Below, one piece after another: positions 59,908 to 64,000 of a DNA stretch of 64,000 nt. Source of the stretch: Strongylocentrotus purpuratus (lineage: Eukaryota; Echinodermata; Echinoidea; Camarodonta; Strongylocentrotidae). The notes beneath the pieces are model-generated. The model saw nothing but the letters and a program-made list of their open reading frames with translations, made no database searches and had not been told where the DNA came from. Position numbers and translations under genes: made by a program. The stretch's first letter is position 1; each line of letters starts with the position of its first letter. The DNA is taken from NCBI RefSeq assembly GCF_000002235.5, contig NW_022145554.1, forward strand, positions 357,001 through 421,000. Direction: 5' to 3'.

Positions 59908-60259
59908 AAAAAAATAGTACACACCAGAGCAACCATACTCACCACCAATGTTATTATGTTCAAAATTGGACAATCCCTATGAACAAGTGAGTGGAAAAAT
60001 ATATTTCCCGGTATTTCCCGGTATTTCCCGGTAAAAAGTGGTAAATACCGGTAAATACCGCTTATTTCCCGGCGTCCGGGAAATAAGCCTCCGAAGCGGG
60101 AAATATGCCAACCCTGATTATTATTGTATGATACCTTACGTTTGCATGTTCTTTGTTATTCATTTATTGTATTTGGAAAATGCAGAAATAAAATGAAATG
60201 AAATAAGATGAAATCATAATTATGTAGAATAGGAGAGAGGGGCAGATAAATAGATAAAT

Positions 60260-60335
60260 AAATCGAAAGGCGAGATGGATCGAACCCACAGCCTTTAACA
60301 AAAATGAAGGTTAAACCATTCGGAGGCTACACAAC
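60260..60335 (-). other. tRNA-like sequence (tRNA pseudogene or SINE head)
   Basis: On the minus strand, TAGCCTCCGAATGGTTTAAC resembles an A-box/D-arm and GTGGGTTCGATCC a B-box, about 32 bases apart. The T-arm pairing is imperfect and no convincing acceptor stem forms, so it is unlikely to be a working tRNA gene. Confidence 0.4.
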
Positions 60336-60809
60336 CTCTATAACGTTTGACTCTAGCGTGAAGCATAAATCAAAACCAAAAGATCATGGGTGATTACTGG
60401 TTCTATAGTATTACCAGTTTTTTTATCTCTATACATATATAGGCGAAACATTTTTGATTGGATCTCAGTAAGCTCTCGAGCTTTCGTGGGTAATCCTGTT
60501 CAAGCTGACTTACTTTTGATCTTTTATTTTTGTATAATGTTGTATGTTGGAAGCTTGTCGAATAAAAATCAATCAATCAATTCACATCCTTCTAAAAAGC
60601 AACAACAACAAAACAATATGAAACAAATAAACGCAATGATTATAATATGTTTATGGGCTGCAGTTATTTAGTCTGCTCCCGCTTAACTCTGGCAGTGTCC
60701 AATCAAAATGCTGTAATTCAGCAGACTCTACAAAAAACTCCTTTTTTTAACCCATAAAAACAGTACTTTAAGTGGCATAAACACCATTCAAGTTATTGAC
60801 ACTGACTCA

Positions 60810-60921
60810 CTAAACGATATCCTTAATGGTGGACAGTTTCAAAGCGTCCTTTTCTAGCAGGACGTCTTTGGCAATCTCGACAGCCTTGGCATCATGAGAC
60901 ATTTGTGTACTGCGAAAGCTC
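60810..60921 (-). CDS. possible last exon of an unrecognised gene
   Basis: On the minus strand a TTCTTTTAG splice site precedes 36 codons (SFRSTQMSHDAKAVEIAKDV, then LLEKDALKLSTIKDIV) and TAG. The composition is protein-like and the GC content is higher than the flanks. The incoming phase is 2. It cannot join directly to the PDZ exon at 58770, because no donor in the right phase occurs before the stop. So it is either the end of a separate gene or an alternative end. Not recognised. Confidence 0.45.
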
Positions 60922-61702
60922 CTAAAAGAACAACATAATGTGAACATGCATGAATATCATATCATTAAAGCTAATCTTGAGCTCTGGTATGGGAATCGTA
61001 TTTTGAGAGACAATTGCTATTATTCATTCTGGCTTGTTTATCCTGCAGTAGATAGTTGTTTAAACAAATGAGATAAAAACACACACAAAAAACCTCATGT
61101 AAATAAAGGTTTATGAAAACTATAGGGCCTATGTCATAAACATTTTCTTTCGATGATATTGTTGTTATTATCCCCTTTAACCCAATGATGATACAATAAC
61201 GATAACAATTATTATAACCCATATAATATTATTGTATCAACGCGGAAATGAATAGTCAATTCTTAATTGATCTCTCACATTCATACAGGAACCACTAATT
61301 TCAAGGCTGTTATTGCGATGTATTGTTTTGACGACGCGAAGCGAAAGTGAGATTAAATTAAATTACTTGGCTATAGTGCCTCATTCAAATCGTATAATTT
61401 ATCAACACAGTGTATGTGTACGATTGGCAACAGGCACAGGAAGTGCTATGAAATATTAATAGGTTACAGAATGCTAAATGAGGAAGTGTCAAATATCAGT
61501 AGAAAAGGGTAACTTCTGAAAGTACGAATTATTGAAATACCTTAGCAGATAAGCTTTGATATTGATATATTTGACACACAATGCAAGGTTATCATGTACA
61601 TGAAAGATGTATAGTTAGAGAATAATTTTTTTTTACCATACCGTGACTGCTAAATTAATGCATGTATTCATGATAACAGGGTTCGTTTTGAAGGCATTTC
61701 AT

Positions 61703-62419
61703 CAGGGGCGTAGACAACGGGGGGGATGAGGGGGATGCATCCCCCCCCCCCACCTCACAAGGTGGGGGGGGGGTGGCATGTACAATCATCCCCCCAGGTT
61801 TTGGGGAATGATATTTGTTTACTTAATAAGTCATAATGATGATAATAATAGTAATGATAATAATGATAACAATTATAATATTAATAATAATAATAATTAT
61901 GATGATGATAATAATAATCCTCATCATTATTGTAATTGTGTTAATTGTTAGCCGCATTCACACGGTGAAAGCCAATTCTAAAACAGAATAGAAAATGAAT
62001 GTGATAATTCGTGACAGAGAGTACCATACTACTATCTTTATAACAAGTATTATTCAAACAAACATATATAATTATGTATAATCATGAATTGTTCAACTTC
62101 ATGCTCCCACTATATGACTATTGTTACACTAATACTGATATCAGGACTGACTGTTATACATTAGTTTGTTGTTAAGCTTGCAGCAGCTACATCTTTTCTG
62201 TATTGTTAACCATTTATTTATTTTTGTTTTATTTAAGATGCACTTTGTTTTGTATTCATTTAAAGTATGTTGATTGATGCATGAAGACATAAGTTTGAAA
62301 TGTTTAAAGAAGTTTGTTTCATGTAAAGCGCAGTGTGAATTTACCCTGTCTTGAAATGCGAAATAAAAGGAACCTATTAGTATCAGCATTATTATTTGTA
62401 TTAGTATTATTTTTTATTT

Positions 62420-62485
<66 letters not shown>

Positions 62486-62502
62486 TATTATTATTATTAT
62501 TT

Positions 62503-62533
<31 letters not shown>

Positions 62534-63332
62534 TATAAGACTGAGATCAAATAGATGTAAATAATGCCCTAATTTGAAACGATGCAATGCCGTTATGGTT
62601 CCGATTTCTTCACAAACTTACAAAGCAGTATTGTTACTCCATGGATCATAGTGATACTGTTTATGTTTTTTGTATCTGTATGTTAATGAGCCGCCAGCCA
62701 ATATCCATCTATGGATACTATGCCTGTTTCTTTGAGGTAAAAAAAAGCATAGTATGTACGTATTCATTATGCTTTATAATGAACAGACATATTGTTCAAA
62801 GTTTAATCGTTATTTATTTGTTGTTTATATGTTCTATTCACAAATGGCCACAGAGGCTGTTTTCATTCATAACCACCCCTATCAAGACAACAAAGACTAT
62901 ACCTGCGTGTACACAGTTGACATTGGTTTTTTTTCTGAAGAGGTGTAACAGCAAAATTCATAGAGATAAATAAATACGTAGTGTGGTTCAATATGCAATA
63001 CTATGTGTCAGTCCATTCTGTATTCGTATGCCACGGTGTGTAGATCTTGTCGATGTATGTCTGTCCATTCAAGGCGTAGTATGTGTGTGTGTGTGTGTGT
63101 GTGAGTGTGTGTGTGCACGCTTGTGTGTGTTATTTTACCTCATTAAGTATGCATCAGATTGCACGATTTCAAGTTCCAAATTTCAAAAGCTCCCTACCGT
63201 GGGAGGGGGACACCCCCCTCCCACACCCTCCCCCGCTCGGTCGCTTCGCTCCCTCGCTCGGGCGCTTCGCGCCCTCACTAGCGTTGGCAGCCCAGTCATC
63301 CCCCCAGGTGTACGAACCTGTCTACGCCACTG
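61703..63332. mobile_element. hAT-type element, 1.63 kb, related to 48867-49711
   Basis: Ends CAGGGGCGTAGACAAC and CCTGTCTACGCCACTG are inverted repeats. The flanks carry the identical 8-bp CATTTCAT (61695-61702 and 63333-63340). The left 280 bp and right 40 bp match the two ends of the 48867-49711 copy in inverse orientation. The internal 1.3 kb is unique here and includes an ATT microsatellite and a TG repeat. No transposase domain is recognised. Confidence 0.9.
62425..62537. repeat. (ATT)n microsatellite
   Basis: About 110 bases of nearly pure ATT. Confidence 0.95.
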
Positions 63333-63340
63333 CATTTCAT

Positions 63341-64000
63341 AGTCTCCTACACAAAATCTTATTCTCTTTTCAATCAACTTCCAGGATTCCAAATTTCCTA
63401 AAAGTTTAGCATTGCTAATAACCTTGTTCTCAGCGCGAGCCATTTTTTAAATAAACCTTATCTATCAACTATCATAATTTAGTCGACAAGTCTAAATAAA
63501 ATGACAACCTTAAATAATTGACCGACAAAGGTAACATGAATATATCAATTATCATGACGTTTAATGAATGAGACTCTCAGTGGTAAAGCTTACTCGAATG
63601 GTTGGGGGGGGGAGAGATAAAGAAAGGGAGAGGAACAAAAGAACGCCAAAGGAACAAAAAAGGGGCCCCTCTTACACTTTTCCTTCTCGATCATTCTGTT
63701 CCTTCGCTTTGCATCAATACTTCCTATACAGAACAGCGTCCGCCGCCCCCCCCCCCCGTATCTGGACAATTATAATCTTTAACAGAATTACTTTATCGTC
63801 GTTGTTCCGTTGCAAGCGAATGGAGTGGTATTGCATGAAGAGAAATTAAGTTTATGATTGAAAGTCACGAAATAGAAATAACTACTAAAAGAGACTACAC
63901 AGTGTAATAATTATTAAGCGATAGGCCTAAATAAACTCCCACTTCACCACTCTCCAATGAATGTGACAGCCAGCCAATTTATGGATGAAAAATGAAAGCA
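63341..64000. other. intergenic sequence
   Basis: A poly-C tract near 63747; no exon, RNA gene or bounded element supported. Confidence 0.3.

Larger units (their letters stand above)
58967..60116. mobile_element. hAT-like element with CAGGGTTGG ends, containing a nested MITE
   Basis: Ends CAGGGTTGG and CCAACCCTG are inverted repeats. The flanks GTTATTAT (58959-58966) and ATTATTAT (60117-60124) match at seven of eight bases. Subterminal regions on both sides repeat GGTAAATACCGG / TTTCCCGG motifs. The centre is occupied by the palindromic MITE 59266-59775 and a CA microsatellite. No transposase is recognisable. Confidence 0.78.

Noticed and set aside
62843-62948. Plus-strand frame MATEAVFIHNHPYQDNKDYT...
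   Set aside because: Reasonable start context and composition, but only 34 codons, inside a hAT-type element, with no recognised domain; kept as a possible remnant but not called.

Overview
The window looks like a gene-poor, repeat-rich stretch of a marine invertebrate deuterostome genome, most likely an echinoderm such as a sea urchin. The host genes are short-exon, GT-AG-spliced animal genes. They sit among tRNA-derived SINEs, hAT-type and TTAA-type MITEs, CR1/Jockey-like and L1/Tx1-like LINE relics and a Mag-like Ty3 LTR element, and there is much simple repeat and poly-G/poly-C. The species assignment is inference, because no rRNA or mitochondrial marker is present. There is nothing prokaryotic: no operons, CRISPR or plasmid features.

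Genes, left to right. A last coding exon of an unrecognised gene lies at 137-254 (+). A DCAF10 (WDR32) orthologue runs from 24114 down to 17645 (-) in five coding exons, whose lengths sum to a 483-residue open frame. A small secreted cysteine-containing protein of 167 residues is encoded by six exons at 26059-29518 (+), divergent from DCAF10. A C6orf163-like coiled-coil protein of 303 residues is encoded by four exons at 37091-33992 (-). Two related calponin/transgelin-type last exons lie inside duplicated segments: one with an open frame (48769-48560, -) and one broken (52805-52595, -). The C-terminal half of a tandem-PDZ protein is encoded by four exons at 58770-55110 (-). A possible last exon of another gene lies at 60921-60810 (-).

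Mobile DNA. A 163-bp-LTR Ty3/Mag-like element occupies 38891-45350. It has one long gag-pol frame and LTRs that look identical by eye, so it is young. A 5'-truncated CR1/Jockey-like LINE later inserted into its 5' LTR. Several TIR elements of a CAG(T/G)GGCG(GATCC or TAGAC)-ended family have 8-bp target duplications, which points to hAT. One of them (48867-49711) has an unoccupied counterpart in the second copy of the local duplication. Four TTAA-bounded palindromic MITEs cluster at 15.1-21.3 kb, and three tRNA-derived SINEs of one family lie at 16.8, 29.0 and 57.0 kb.

Layout: 0-11 kb is intergenic with minisatellites. 11-17.6 kb is repeats downstream of DCAF10. 17.6-37.1 kb holds the three complete genes. 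37.8-45.6 kb is nested transposons. 46-54.2 kb is a local segmental duplication carrying decaying calponin exons and hAT elements. 55-61 kb is the PDZ gene with LINE, SINE and hAT insertions in its introns. 61.7-63.3 kb is another hAT-type element. I found no operon-like or novel defence system. The most interesting items are the nested and dated transposon insertions, the paralogous empty site, the duplicated calponin exons, and the unfamiliar secreted protein.
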